DNA from: Ignavibacteriota bacterium
GTDB taxonomy: Bacteria > Bacteroidota > Ignavibacteria > UBA10030
Length of the DNA: 46,702 bases
Assembly: GCA_003819715.1 (NCBI GenBank)
Contig: RPQN01000019.1
Location: 1 to 46,702, forward strand
Reading direction: 5' to 3'
Positions within the stretch are counted from its first letter, which is position 1. Each line of letters starts with the position of its first letter. The translations under genes were made by a program, and so were the position numbers. Of the stretch, positions 1-9,000 are shown piece by piece. The notes under the pieces were generated by a model. The model saw nothing but the letters and a program-made list of their open reading frames with translations, did no database searches and was not told where the DNA came from.

Positions 1-450
1 CACTATTATATAAGTCTTACAGGAACGAATTCTTTGAAAGAAACGCAAGAAGGGCTCTCTCTCCTCGGAAAATCCATTGATGCTACAATAACCGCCCAAG
101 GGAAACCGGCTCTCGTGATATCGTTCGAACGTGCGGATATCAGCAAAATGGTATATCTCAAAGGAAATCTTGCGTTGATGAATGCCAGCAGAATGAATTT
201 TGGAGAAGAGTTCAAAATCGAAGACGGAATTCGATATGAACAGGGCACGGGAACCATGTTCATCTTCCGGTATGCCCATGAACAGGAATGCCAAAATAAT
301 TATTCCGTCTGTATTCGAAACCTGAACAATAACCCGACGTGCAGGCATCAACGTCTAAAGAATTTCATCGTACTTGTGTTTTCGAATAATTCATCTGAGA
401 GAGACCGCACCACGAAGAAAATTGCTGCGGTGCTCCAAGATCAATTCTAA
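1..450 (+). CDS. Hypothetical protein, possibly 5'-truncated by the window edge
   Basis: The reading frame is open from the first base and ends at a TAA. A TTG at base 34, with an AGGAA about 10 bases upstream, could start a 138-residue protein. Equally, the gene could begin outside the window, because the codons before the TTG also read through. I do not recognise the family. The sequence has no signal peptide or membrane segment in the visible part. It has a mixed, soluble-looking N-terminal half and a basic C-terminal stretch containing three cysteines. It points toward the DUF1028 gene, which lies convergently about 100 bases further on. No function is proposed. Confidence 0.45.
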   Translation, partial: HYYISLTGTNSLKETQEGLSLLGKSIDATITAQGKPALVISFERADISKMVYLKGNLALMNASRMNFGEEFKIEDGIRYEQGTGTMFIFRYAHEQECQNNYSVCIRNLNNNPTCRHQRLKNFIVLVFSNNSSERDRTTKKIAAVLQDQF

Positions 451-554
451 ATGCGTGTTTTTCGGAACAATAACGAAATCTATTTATAACGCGTTCAACA
501 TTCTGTCGGGCGAGATTTGAAAATTATCCTGACGCGCGTCTCTTCCCGAATCGA

Positions 555-1559
555 TTACTTCACCAGCTCTCGAAATTTCGCCTCCGGTTTCAACACGTTT
601 AAATCGCCGTCGGCCGATGCCTGTTGTTTTAACTTCGGATTGAGCATGAGCGCTTTTTCCAGTGCCTCCAGCGCCCCGGAAATTTTACCCGCTGCCGTAC
701 GAATGACGGTAAGGTCGTACAATACCTCCGGATTTTCCGGCGCCAGGAGCGCAGTCCTCTCCATGCATGGTAATGCCCTCTCGAATTGTTTATGGGTGAA
801 GAACGTCCATGCTTCATTCCAGGAATAATTCATTTGCGCATAATTCAATAACCGGCCAAGTTCCCTGAACGGATCCGGATGATCATCCACACGGATATCG
901 ATCGCTTTATCGTTGAATCCGCCGTAGCCGGCATTTTTCTTCACCACGATTAACGCTGCCGACTGTCTTCCGCGCGAATCCCCGCCCTGCTGGTCCCCGG
1001 CACATAACGCCGCATACAACCGGTCGGCCAGCGTCCCTTTCGTCTTCAAAAAGACCGATTCCATTGCCGCCACCACTGGTTCACCGGTCAGGATATTTCC
1101 CTGGACGGCATATGTCCTGCCGGACCTTCCGCCTGCCCACGAAAGACATTCTTTCCCCGTAAAGGTTGTCGAGTTCCCGTCCGCCGCGACAATCCCGAAT
1201 TGTCTTTTCTGGAATTCTGAATCGGATTGCATAAATATCTCTTTTACCTGTTCGGGAGTTTTTCCACTGCCGAGCAGATCAAGTCCCCGCCAGCCATACG
1301 ATGTATTCGCAAACGATTGAGTCGCGATCGCACCGATATCGGCTCGTGCCCATGGGACAACAGTACCGACCGCAAAGAATCGGGACGCGACGGCAACTCC
1401 CGCTTCGCCGGCGAGAGTATCACATCCGACAATCGAAAATGTTGAAACGAGGTTGTGATCCAAGCTCTGATATTGCTGTGAAAAACTTTCAGCAGCGCAT
1501 ACTGTCAGGAAAAGAAACAGAACACCAAACGAACGCGGTGAGAGTATTGTTGCATTCAT
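555..1559 (-). CDS. Exported DUF1028 family protein (predicted Ntn-hydrolase) with C-terminal TPRs
   Basis: Residues 1 to about 25 form a signal peptide. The next ~210 residues match the DUF1028 pattern, beginning with a T-F-S-I-V segment and followed by GEAGVAVASRFFAVG, an ATQSFANTSYG-like strand and the DQQGGDSRGRQSAAL block typical of the family. DUF1028 is predicted to have an Ntn-hydrolase fold, but its substrate is unknown. The last ~90 residues look like one or two TPR helices (FERALPCMERTALLAPENPEV and a second copy), a common extension in this family. An ATG nine bases further upstream is possible, but the AAGGA motif is correctly spaced only for the start chosen here. The gene is transcribed alone and converges on the partial gene to its left. 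The family is clear, the activity is not. Confidence 0.85.
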   Translation of the reverse strand: MNATILSPRSFGVLFLFLTVCAAESFSQQYQSLDHNLVSTFSIVGCDTLAGEAGVAVASRFFAVGTVVPWARADIGAIATQSFANTSYGWRGLDLLGSGKTPEQVKEIFMQSDSEFQKRQFGIVAADGNSTTFTGKECLSWAGGRSGRTYAVQGNILTGEPVVAAMESVFLKTKGTLADRLYAALCAGDQQGGDSRGRQSAALIVVKKNAGYGGFNDKAIDIRVDDHPDPFRELGRLLNYAQMNYSWNEAWTFFTHKQFERALPCMERTALLAPENPEVLYDLTVIRTAAGKISGALEALEKALMLNPKLKQQASADGDLNVLKPEAKFRELVK

Positions 1560-1684
1560 CAAAACCATCCTTTCCGTTTATATATTTTTGCGGATGATGC
1601 GCTCTTCGGATTTTCGTTTCCGGTCATGTTCCTGCAGGGCAATTTCCTGAATGACACTTCCCTGAGGAAAGTACTCTTCACTCT

Positions 1685-2611
1685 TCAGGAGAGGGTGACG
1701 CGCTCCATCTTGTTGATATCATCCAGATGAAGGACGACGGCGCCGTTCGCATCAATGGAGAACGCCGGAATGAATTTTGCACCCCAGATGATCTCATCAA
1801 ACGTGTACGAATACCGGACGTGGACCGTTTGTCCGAAGGATTCGTCAAATCCCTTGACGAGGATCAGTATCTCGGCATGGACTTTTGCGAGATCTTCGAG
1901 TGATTTTTCGTAGAGCGGACTTGTTTTATCAATAGGATGAACGATGGTCCATGGGAGAGGGAAAAAATAAACCGAAGGGCGCTCCAGGGCGAGCTGGGTA
2001 TACTTCCGGATGGGTGTTGCCCCGGATTTATCCACGACCATCAGGAGAACTTTCGCCTCCATTTCCAGAAGATTGACCTTTCGACGGTTGACGATCCGGA
2101 ACTGGAAGCTGGTGCCCCCCTGATATGGAGCAATAATTGCATTCGAACTGAAGCTGATATTTGCCGAAGGTTTTGAAAATCGGCCGAAGAGCAATCCGGT
2201 CGCAAGCGCGAGGCTCATCAATCCGGTTATGGCTTCGACCGCTGCAATAATATTGACGCCAAGTCCTTTCGGTGCAATAGTTCCATATCCGACGGTGGTA
2301 AACGTATGAACGCTGAAAAAGAATGCACTGAGAAACTCCTGAACCGGCGTCGACAGGTCTGCACCCTGCAGGTGTTCTATGCCGGCGAGCAAATAGAGTC
2401 CTGCAAAGACCATATTCAACAAGAGATATGCGAGAAGAACGATGATATGGAACTGGATCCAGGGTATCGTAATCATGTATTGATAATAACTGTGATCCTT
2501 CAAACGTGATCCTCTGTGGTAAATGTTGAATCCTCCATCTTTATTGATGGCACGACGGAGTTCACCGTTGTACTTTTGCGTCTACCCGGGATCGAATGGC
2601 TGCTGATTCAT
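1685..2611 (-). pseudogene. KirBac-type inward-rectifier potassium channel interrupted by an in-frame TAG
   Basis: The protein has two membrane helices around the selectivity filter TVGYGT. A C-terminal cytoplasmic immunoglobulin-like domain follows, with the KirBac hallmarks PWTIVHPIDKTSPLY and SYTFDEIIWGAKF. The expected channel N-terminus is also encoded upstream: an ATG at 2611 with an AGAGGA ribosome site is followed by MNQQPFDPG, then a TAG at 2584-2582, then TQKYNGELRRAINKDGGF in the same frame. The INKDGGFN segment matches the conserved slide-helix region of KirBac proteins, so the stop lies inside the gene. A TTG at 2503 could start a 272-residue product, but it would lack about 36 N-terminal residues. 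The gene may be a fresh pseudogene, be read through, or carry a sequencing error. The family call is firm; the functional state is open. Confidence 0.85.
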
Positions 2612-2847
2612 AACATTCCTCTGATCATGTTCATAATTACGAGCGGGTCATGTACGAATATCTCTCGCGCTCTTATTCCGATAGAATGTAGCCAAACCTG
2701 AAGCGTTTTGCAATATTCTGTTTGCACCAATTTTGTTGTTTTATGGCCGAAGTCGGCCCGCCTCGATTCTTGACCGGGGAAAAATGTTGCCGTTCATTGC
2801 CGGACTGCATCGAGAGCGCAAATCAATCGGACATATGGTACAAATGA

Positions 2848-2877
2848 AATCCCGGCATCTTTCCAGACACCGGGATT
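2848..2877 (-). terminator. Probable intrinsic terminator downstream of the cohesin/T9SS gene
   Basis: A perfect 8-bp stem (AATCCCGG / CCGGGATT) can be extended inward by four further pairs, two of them G-U, leaving a TGGAAA loop on the minus strand. The stem is followed in that direction by TCATTTGT. It lies about 80 bases beyond the stop of the minus-strand T9SS cargo gene. The T tract is interrupted, so the call is probable rather than certain. Confidence 0.6.
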
Positions 2878-2900
2878 AGCTTTCCTTCATGAACTTTATA

Positions 2901-2953
2901 GCTCATTGGCTCATAGGCTCAACGGCTCAACTGCTCATATGCTCAACCGCTCC
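2901..2953. repeat. Octamer tandem repeat, GCTCA(T/A)NN x 6.6
   Basis: Six consecutive 8-base units each begin with GCTCA (GCTCATTG, GCTCATAG, GCTCAACG, GCTCAACT, GCTCATAT, GCTCAACC), followed by a partial unit GCTCC. On the minus strand they read as TGAGC octamers. The array starts four bases past the stop of the minus-strand T9SS gene and ends before its terminator hairpin, so it should be transcribed as a 3' untranslated segment. Role unknown. Confidence 0.9.
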
Positions 2954-2957
2954 TTCT

Positions 2958-4853
2958 TTACTTCATCAGCACGAGTTTCTTCACCGCAATAAATGGTCCT
3001 GATTGAATGCGGTAAAAATAGATGCCGCTTGCCAGCCGGGATGCATCAAACTTCACCTTGTAGCTTCCGGCTTCCGTTGTTCCATTCATGAGTGTTGCAA
3101 CCTCGCGGCCGACACCATCATACACTCGCAGGGTTGTTTGTTCTTTCGCCCCCGCCGGTATATCAAATTGAATGGTGGTTGCGGGATTGAATGGATTCGG
3201 GAAATTCTGACCCAAGCGGTACGTGACCGGTACATCGGCTGAATTCTTTTCGACTCCCGTACCAAGCGGGATACTGAAAACTGCATCGCTTGAATCTTTC
3301 ACCGTTGAATTTTCCAGCGAAGTGATCCGGACCCTGCAATTTGTTGAGACGGTATTCGGCACCGTCCAGCTGTAACTTCCGCTTGAAGCAGCGGTCGAAC
3401 CAACGACAGAACTCCAGCTCGTTCCGTTGTTCGTGGTATACTCGATCTTGATATTAGTGACCTGGGAGGACTGCCATGTAATCTGATTTATTGAACCGGT
3501 CGGCCATTGTTCTCCGCCGTTGGGCTGTGTGAGCGATATGGTTGGCAGCGGGATAATCTGGAACACATTATCACTCACATCAACGAAAGTCGCGTCGCTC
3601 GCATCACTGATCCGGACCTTGCAATTATTTGAAATCGTGTTCGGCACCGTCCAGTTGTAGCTTCCGCTCGATGCCGGCGTGGTGCTGACGACAGGATTCC
3701 AGCTTGTCCCATTATCTGTGGAGTACTCGATTTTAATATTCGTAATCTGGGTGGTCTGCCACGTAATTTGTTTTGAAGAGCCCACCTGCCATGCTTCTCC
3801 GCCGTTGGGCTGAGTAAGCGATATGGTTGGCAGCGGTGTAATCCGGAAGACGGCGTCGCTTGCGTCAGAGACCACCTGCCCCGCCAGCGATGTAATCCGG
3901 ACCTTGCAATTGGTAGAGGCCGCGTTCGGTATGGTCCAGCTGTATGTCCCGCTCGATGCCGCTGTAGATGCGGCGATGACATTCCAGCTCACCTCATTAT
4001 CTGTCGTATACTCGATCTTGATGGTACTGACCTGGGCCGCCAGCCATGTAATTTGTTTGACCGAGCCGACCTGCCATGATTCGCCTCCGTTTGGCGAAGT
4101 GAGCTGCAGTGAGGATGCCGGTGTTATGGTGATGACCGCATTCGTGCTGTCTGCCAGTTGTCCGTCCGAGACGCGAAATTTTACCGTGTACGTTCCTGCG
4201 GTCCCAAGTCCCGGAACCCAGAGGAATGTGCGCGTTGCCGGGTCGAACGTGGCTCCGGCCGGCGTCCCGGAAGCGGTATAAGAGAGGACATCTCCCGAGT
4301 TCGGATCTGTTGCGCTCACGACTATCCTGACGGTATCCTGTTCCTGTTTCGTTATTGCCGAAATCGCACTGATCGTCGGTTTCTGGTTTTGAACCTGAAC
4401 AAACGCAATCTTCCCATTGGTATACGTAATGCCGTTGATCACTGTACCCACACCGTCCGTCACTTCACAAAGAGACGGCGTGAACGCCAACGCGCTCGAG
4501 CCGGTCAAATATGTAAAATTCAGATCGAGGAGTTTCCCTGTGAGAGTCAACGGTGTGCTTCCCGTTGCATCATACCATATCAAGGTGATAACGCCATTCG
4601 CTGCATTACGTGTGAAATTTACGCCCGCGGGCGAATTGCTCGTGCTTACAAAGGTTGCGACCGCCGGGTCATACGTAATCTTTAACGTAATCGATCCAAC
4701 ACTGGAAAAATTTGCTGCCGTGACCGGCACAGCAACCGCTGCACCTGGAGCGGGGGCCGCGACCGAATCAATCGTGATTCTCACCCCCTGGCTCATCGCA
4801 AGACAGGTGACGCCCAATATCAGGATACCGAGAGTAAGTAATATATTTTTCAT
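2958..4853 (-). CDS. Secreted T9SS cargo protein with cohesin-like, Ig-like and three Kre9/KNH-like repeat domains
   Basis: A signal peptide covers residues 1 to about 21. Residues ~24-152 resemble a cohesin-type jelly roll (VRITIDSV, ITYDPAVATF, GKLLDLNFTY). Residues ~157-243 form an Ig/cadherin-like module ending VKFRVSDGQLADST. Three ~95-residue repeats follow at about 250-525, each starting LT(S/Q)PNGGE.W..GS..QITW, as in the Ser/Thr-rich Kre9/KNH domain. The final ~85 residues are a type A T9SS sorting domain (GQNFPNPFNPATTIQFDIP ... ASGIYFYRI ... KKLVLMK). The protein is therefore expected on the cell surface or outside the cell. An AAGGAAGGGG ribosome site supports the start. It stands alone, with an octamer repeat and a hairpin downstream. 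The cohesin-like fold does not imply a cellulosome, since no dockerin partner is visible. Confidence 0.85.
   Translation of the reverse strand: MKNILLTLGILILGVTCLAMSQGVRITIDSVAAPAPGAAVAVPVTAANFSSVGSITLKITYDPAVATFVSTSNSPAGVNFTRNAANGVITLIWYDATGSTPLTLTGKLLDLNFTYLTGSSALAFTPSLCEVTDGVGTVINGITYTNGKIAFVQVQNQKPTISAISAITKQEQDTVRIVVSATDPNSGDVLSYTASGTPAGATFDPATRTFLWVPGLGTAGTYTVKFRVSDGQLADSTNAVITITPASSLQLTSPNGGESWQVGSVKQITWLAAQVSTIKIEYTTDNEVSWNVIAASTAASSGTYSWTIPNAASTNCKVRITSLAGQVVSDASDAVFRITPLPTISLTQPNGGEAWQVGSSKQITWQTTQITNIKIEYSTDNGTSWNPVVSTTPASSGSYNWTVPNTISNNCKVRISDASDATFVDVSDNVFQIIPLPTISLTQPNGGEQWPTGSINQITWQSSQVTNIKIEYTTNNGTSWSSVVGSTAASSGSYSWTVPNTVSTNCRVRITSLENSTVKDSSDAVFSIPLGTGVEKNSADVPVTYRLGQNFPNPFNPATTIQFDIPAGAKEQTTLRVYDGVGREVATLMNGTTEAGSYKVKFDASRLASGIYFYRIQSGPFIAVKKLVLMK
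3281..4106 (-). repeat. Three tandem 285-bp coding repeats
   Basis: The Kre9/KNH-like modules of the T9SS cargo gene are repeated at DNA level with a 285-base period. For example, GCGATATGGTTGGCAGCGG recurs exactly 285 bases apart, near 3533 and 3818. The two gene-distal copies are closest to each other, and the first (N-terminal) copy is more diverged. This pattern fits internal duplication, and such tracts can recombine or collapse in assembly. Confidence 0.75.
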
Positions 4854-5024
4854 ATAACAACCCCTTCCTTTAAGAATGAATGCAGATTTATGATTTTAGG
4901 TTTACAAAACAAATCAAACGAAAACGAAAATCTCATTTTAAGTGCGATCTCAATTGCCCGCATGACAACTGATCAATGGTAATTTTATTTATTAACCTTC
5001 GCTGTGACAGAGAACAACTCTTAC

Positions 5025-5059
5025 GAATGAAGAATGGAGAATGAAGAATTATGAATGAA
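5025..5059. repeat. Heptamer tandem repeat, GAATGAA x 5
   Basis: Five consecutive 7-base units read GAATGAA, GAATGGA, GAATGAA, GAATTAT, GAATGAA. The array is purine-rich on the plus strand and lies about 170 bases upstream of the T9SS cargo gene start. Its function is unknown. The period of 7 cannot be explained by a coding tract. Confidence 0.85.
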
Positions 5060-5172
5060 GAAAATAAAACAATTCAATCACGCTCTGCAGGAATCAATCA
5101 CAACGGGCAATAATATGAGGCGGTATTTGTTGGACCTGGTCTTATTATTCAAGATTGAATTATTTTATCGGA

Positions 5173-5210
5173 TCACCGTTCCGTATGACCGAAACGGTGA
5201 CTGCTGTCAC
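5173..5210. promoter_or_regulatory. Two overlapping inverted repeats sharing one arm
   Basis: TCACCGTT at 5173-5180 pairs perfectly with AACGGTGA at 5193-5200. The same right arm overlaps GTGAC at 5197-5201, which pairs with GTCAC at 5206-5210. The two hairpins cannot form at once. The site lies about 260 bases upstream of the EF-hand gene. It could be an operator, an alternative-structure leader or chance. The geometry is seen; a role is only inferred. Confidence 0.35.
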
Positions 5211-5470
5211 AACGATGGGCTGTCTTGGAGAGGGACGGAGTGCATCGAACATTCGGAAAATTTGTTCTCGAACGGGAGTCGGAAAGAGAAATGACGCATG
5301 TATGTTTCCAACCGGTACACGGAAGCGCAGGGCAAGCGGGGACGGTACATTGAGGATAGAGCGGTGTTTTACCATAATATTTCTCTGCCGGGATTCCATC
5401 AGCACTTGACATTTGCCCTTATAATTATTACTCTTCACCAACTTTTTAGATATTCAGAAGAGAGATATGT

Positions 5471-6016
5471 ATGAATAAACAAATCAGGAAACGACTGGTC
5501 AGGTTCTATAATGTATTTGATGCTGACGGTGACGGCTACATTACGCAGGTGGATGCGGAACGATCGCTTGGCAACCTTGCCGCATTGCGGGGTTATAAAA
5601 AAGGGTCTCCCGACTATGAGTCTTTCCGGGCGGCCTATTTAATATATTGGAACGATCTCCTGGAAGCCACGGACTTGGACCAGAACTCAGAGATCACGGA
5701 GGAAGAATGGCTGCAGTATCATGAAGAGTTATTAACCAATAAGTCCAAGGCGATGCAGACCATCCTGCCTTCGGTTTTTGCCCTGTTCGACGTCATGGAC
5801 GCAGACGGGAATGGATCCATCAGCATGACTGAGTACAGGAATTTCATGCATGCGTTCGGCGTACCCGATAAATGGATTGGTGACGAGGTATTCCAGAAGC
5901 TCGATATAAACAAGGACGGGTCGATTTCCAAAAAGGAAATGGGCGAGGTGGTAGACCAGATGTATTTTAATCCGGATCCGTCCTGTCCCGGTAACTATCT
6001 GTTCGGGATACTCTAG
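5471..6016 (+). CDS. Four-EF-hand calcium-binding protein, calerythrin-like
   Basis: This 181-residue soluble protein has no signal peptide and contains four EF-hand loops: DADGDGYITQVD at about residues 18-29, a second at ~69-80 (DLDQNSEITEEE), DADGNGSISMTE at ~114-125 and DINKDGSISKKE at ~148-159. All four keep acidic residues at positions 1 and 12, or close to it, and the central glycine is present in three of them. The length, the long spacer between loops 1 and 2 and the C-terminal segment resemble calerythrin and sarcoplasmic-type calcium proteins known from actinomycetes. The protein would buffer or sense calcium in the cytoplasm. A GAAGAGAG motif precedes the start. The gene converges on the histidine kinase gene with only 12 bases between stops, so no separate terminator is seen. 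Confidence 0.9.
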   Translation: MNKQIRKRLVRFYNVFDADGDGYITQVDAERSLGNLAALRGYKKGSPDYESFRAAYLIYWNDLLEATDLDQNSEITEEEWLQYHEELLTNKSKAMQTILPSVFALFDVMDADGNGSISMTEYRNFMHAFGVPDKWIGDEVFQKLDINKDGSISKKEMGEVVDQMYFNPDPSCPGNYLFGIL

Positions 6017-6028
6017 GAACGTCCCCTC

Positions 6029-9000
6029 TCAAGGTCTCGTATCCAGCGCTTCGCGAAGTTTGCGAAGGACTTCATCGGGACTATACGGCTTCTGAATAAA
6101 GCCTTTGGCGCCAAATTTCAGGAGTTCTGATTTTAAATCCGGTTCAAAGAACCCGCTCGCAAAAAGAACCTGGACATTCGGAGTAATTTGCTTGAGATTC
6201 TTAAATAAATCCATCCCGGTCATCCCGGGCAATCCCATATCCGTCAAGACGATATCAATCTCATGAGTGTAACGGCCGTACATGTTGAACGCCTCATTGC
6301 CGTCCTGTGCCGTCATCACCCTGTACCCTTTTGATTCAAGCAAGAGACGCACCATTTCTAACAGTGATTCTTCATCCTCCACCAGCAGGACCATTTCTGT
6401 TCCGCCGACACTCTCGGCGGCGGCCTCGATGGGTACGCTGATGATTTTTTCACTCGCCAGCGGTACAGGGAAATAAAGCTGGAATGTCGAACCGTGCCCG
6501 AGTGTGCTTTCGACATCGATAAATCCATGATGCGATTGAATGACTCCATAGACCACCGCAAGGCCAAGTCCGGTACCTTTTCCCTGTTCCTTGGTTGTAA
6601 AGAACGGATCGAATATCTGACGGCGGGTCGCATCGGTCATTCCTTCGCCGGTGTCGGCAACATTGAGACAGACATAGAAATCCTGATCGGCGGAAGGAAA
6701 TTTTTCCTGGACCCGGGCCTTCGTGAGTTTTTCCACTTTAATGGTAATCGCACCGCCGTTCGGCATTGCATCACGGGCATTCACAAACAGGTTCAGCAGG
6801 GATTGATGGATTTGCATGCGGTCGGCATGGATCACCGGTAAATCCCTCTCCACCTCCTTGTGGAAGGTGATCACTCTGGGGAACGTCTGGCTGAGCATCG
6901 AGATAATTTCATTGAGGAGATCATTCAAATTCATGGGTGCCAGGATAATATCCGTTTTTCGCGCAAAGGTTAATATCTGGCGGACGAGCGCGGCACCGCG
7001 GTTTACGGCCTGAGTAATAATGCGGCTGTACTCCGATATTTTTTTATTATTCCCTGCAGACCGTTCCAGCATTGACGCATATCCCAGAACGATCCCCAGG
7101 ATATTGTTAAAGTCATGGGCGATTCCTGCCGCGAGTGTGCCAATACTCTGGTTCTTCTGCGCCTGCAATAACTGGCCCTGGAGTTTCTTTTGTTCCGAGA
7201 TATCGGTCGCAACACCCACCAGAGCAATCGGCTGGCCCTTATCATCCAGTACCACAGAAGTGGAAAGCAGGATAGGGAATTCAGTGCCGTTCTTTTTTCT
7301 GCCGACGAGCTCCCCCTGCCACGCCCCGAGGACGGTGCTGGCGAATATTTTCTCCATGGGTATTCCCGAGCCCGGATTGATCGCCTCCAGCGATTTGCCG
7401 AAGATTTCAGGTTCGGAATAACCGAACGTATTTAAAAATGCCTTATTGGCATAGAGGATTGTTTTCTGCAGATCCGTAATACAAACACATTCATTGATGC
7501 TTTTGACGGTGTGGCTGAAAAGATTCAAACGCTCCTCGGCATGTTTACGCTCGGTAATATCAATGGTATACCCTGCAAGAAAGCGCGGACGGCCGTCAAT
7601 AAGAATGGGGAATTTTATCGTCGTATAATATTTCCCGTTCAGCTCCTCTTCCACCACTACGGGTTTTTTCTCGCGTAATATCTTTTTATCGTCTATAATC
7701 ATCGATTTGGCAAGTTCGGAAGGGAAGAGTTCATCCATGGTTTTACCGATGAGCTCTTCTAACGGCCGACCGAGCATCTGTTCATAATTTTTACTCAGTC
7801 TGATCGCCCTTATGTTTTCATCTTTAAAGAAGACATAAATGGGGCTGTTCTCCATAAAGTGTCTGAAGATTTCTTCGCCTTCCTTTAACGCCTCTTCAAT
7901 TCGTTTGCGTTCGGTAATATCATTAATGGTGGTTATAAAAAACTGCGGGTTGCCTTCCGTGTCCCGCTGAAGGAAGATCGACGTGTCGGTCCAGACAAGA
8001 GTTCCGTTTTTATGAACGAACCTATTTTCATATCTTGCCTCATTGATCTTGTGGTCGAGGAATGCTTGAAATATCTCGGTGGATTGCCGGACATCTTCGG
8101 AGAATGTCACGTCCATCCATGTACGCTCCCTCAATTCCTCGTCCGAATATCCCAGCATCTCCCGGAAGGCCTTGTTGACACGGAGGGAACCGTCAATTCC
8201 GGTTATGGATTTTCCCACCGGTGAATTTTGAAACAGGTTGCGGAAGTTTGCTTCGCTGGCGAGGAGGTTCTCACGAGCCGTATGCTCCTCGGTCTGATCA
8301 TGGAAGACAAGAACTGCACCGGTGATTTCCCCGTCTTCGTTTTTAATCGGAGCGCCGCTGTTGCCGATTGGAATGGTCCTTCCATTCCTTGAAACCAGGA
8401 GGGGATGGGCGGTCAGTGTATAAAATACGCCTTCGTGCAATATTTTTTCTACCGGGTTTTCGACGTTCAACCGCGAATCTTCATCGATGATCGTGAATAC
8501 TTCTGTAAACTTTTTGCCGATCGCTTCCTGCTCACTCCATCCTGTGAGCTGCTCTGCAACCGGGTTCATATTCCTGATTGCACCTTCAATATCGGTCGTG
8601 ATCACCGCATCGCCAATACTGTAGAGCGTGGTCTGATATAATAATTTTTCATGTTTGATCTTGTCGAGATAGCCTTTATTCTCTTCCTGGTCCAGCAGGA
8701 CCTTACCAATGAGCAGCGTGATGAGGGGGAAAAAGAACATAACGGTCGCCGTAATGACGGTGTACGCCTGCCGGATCGATGCGGCCGGCAGTGTCAACAT
8801 TAACGCCATCATGACCGCACTGACTAAAAATCCAAACGCATATAAATCCGACCTGGTCGATTTAAATTTGCCCTGCGCTTTTTTACCGTAAAATATAAGT
8901 CCGATCAAAAAAGAAGCGGTCACGACCAGACAGCCGGTTAAAGCGCCTCCGCCTCCCAGGTAAATCCTGAAGGCCGCAGCCATGACGGATGAAATAATTC

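Larger units (their letters stand above)
4854..5470. other. Gene-free divergent intergenic region
   Basis: This stretch separates the minus-strand T9SS cargo gene from the plus-strand EF-hand gene and should hold both promoters. No convincing gene is present; the short frames here have no start signals, domains or conserved-looking composition. It contains a heptamer array near 5025-5059 and overlapping inverted repeats near 5173-5210, both listed separately. Confidence 0.6.

Noticed and set aside
5055-5441. Short open frames on both strands before the EF-hand gene
   Set aside because: They overlap each other, lack ribosome sites and show no domain or signal sequence.
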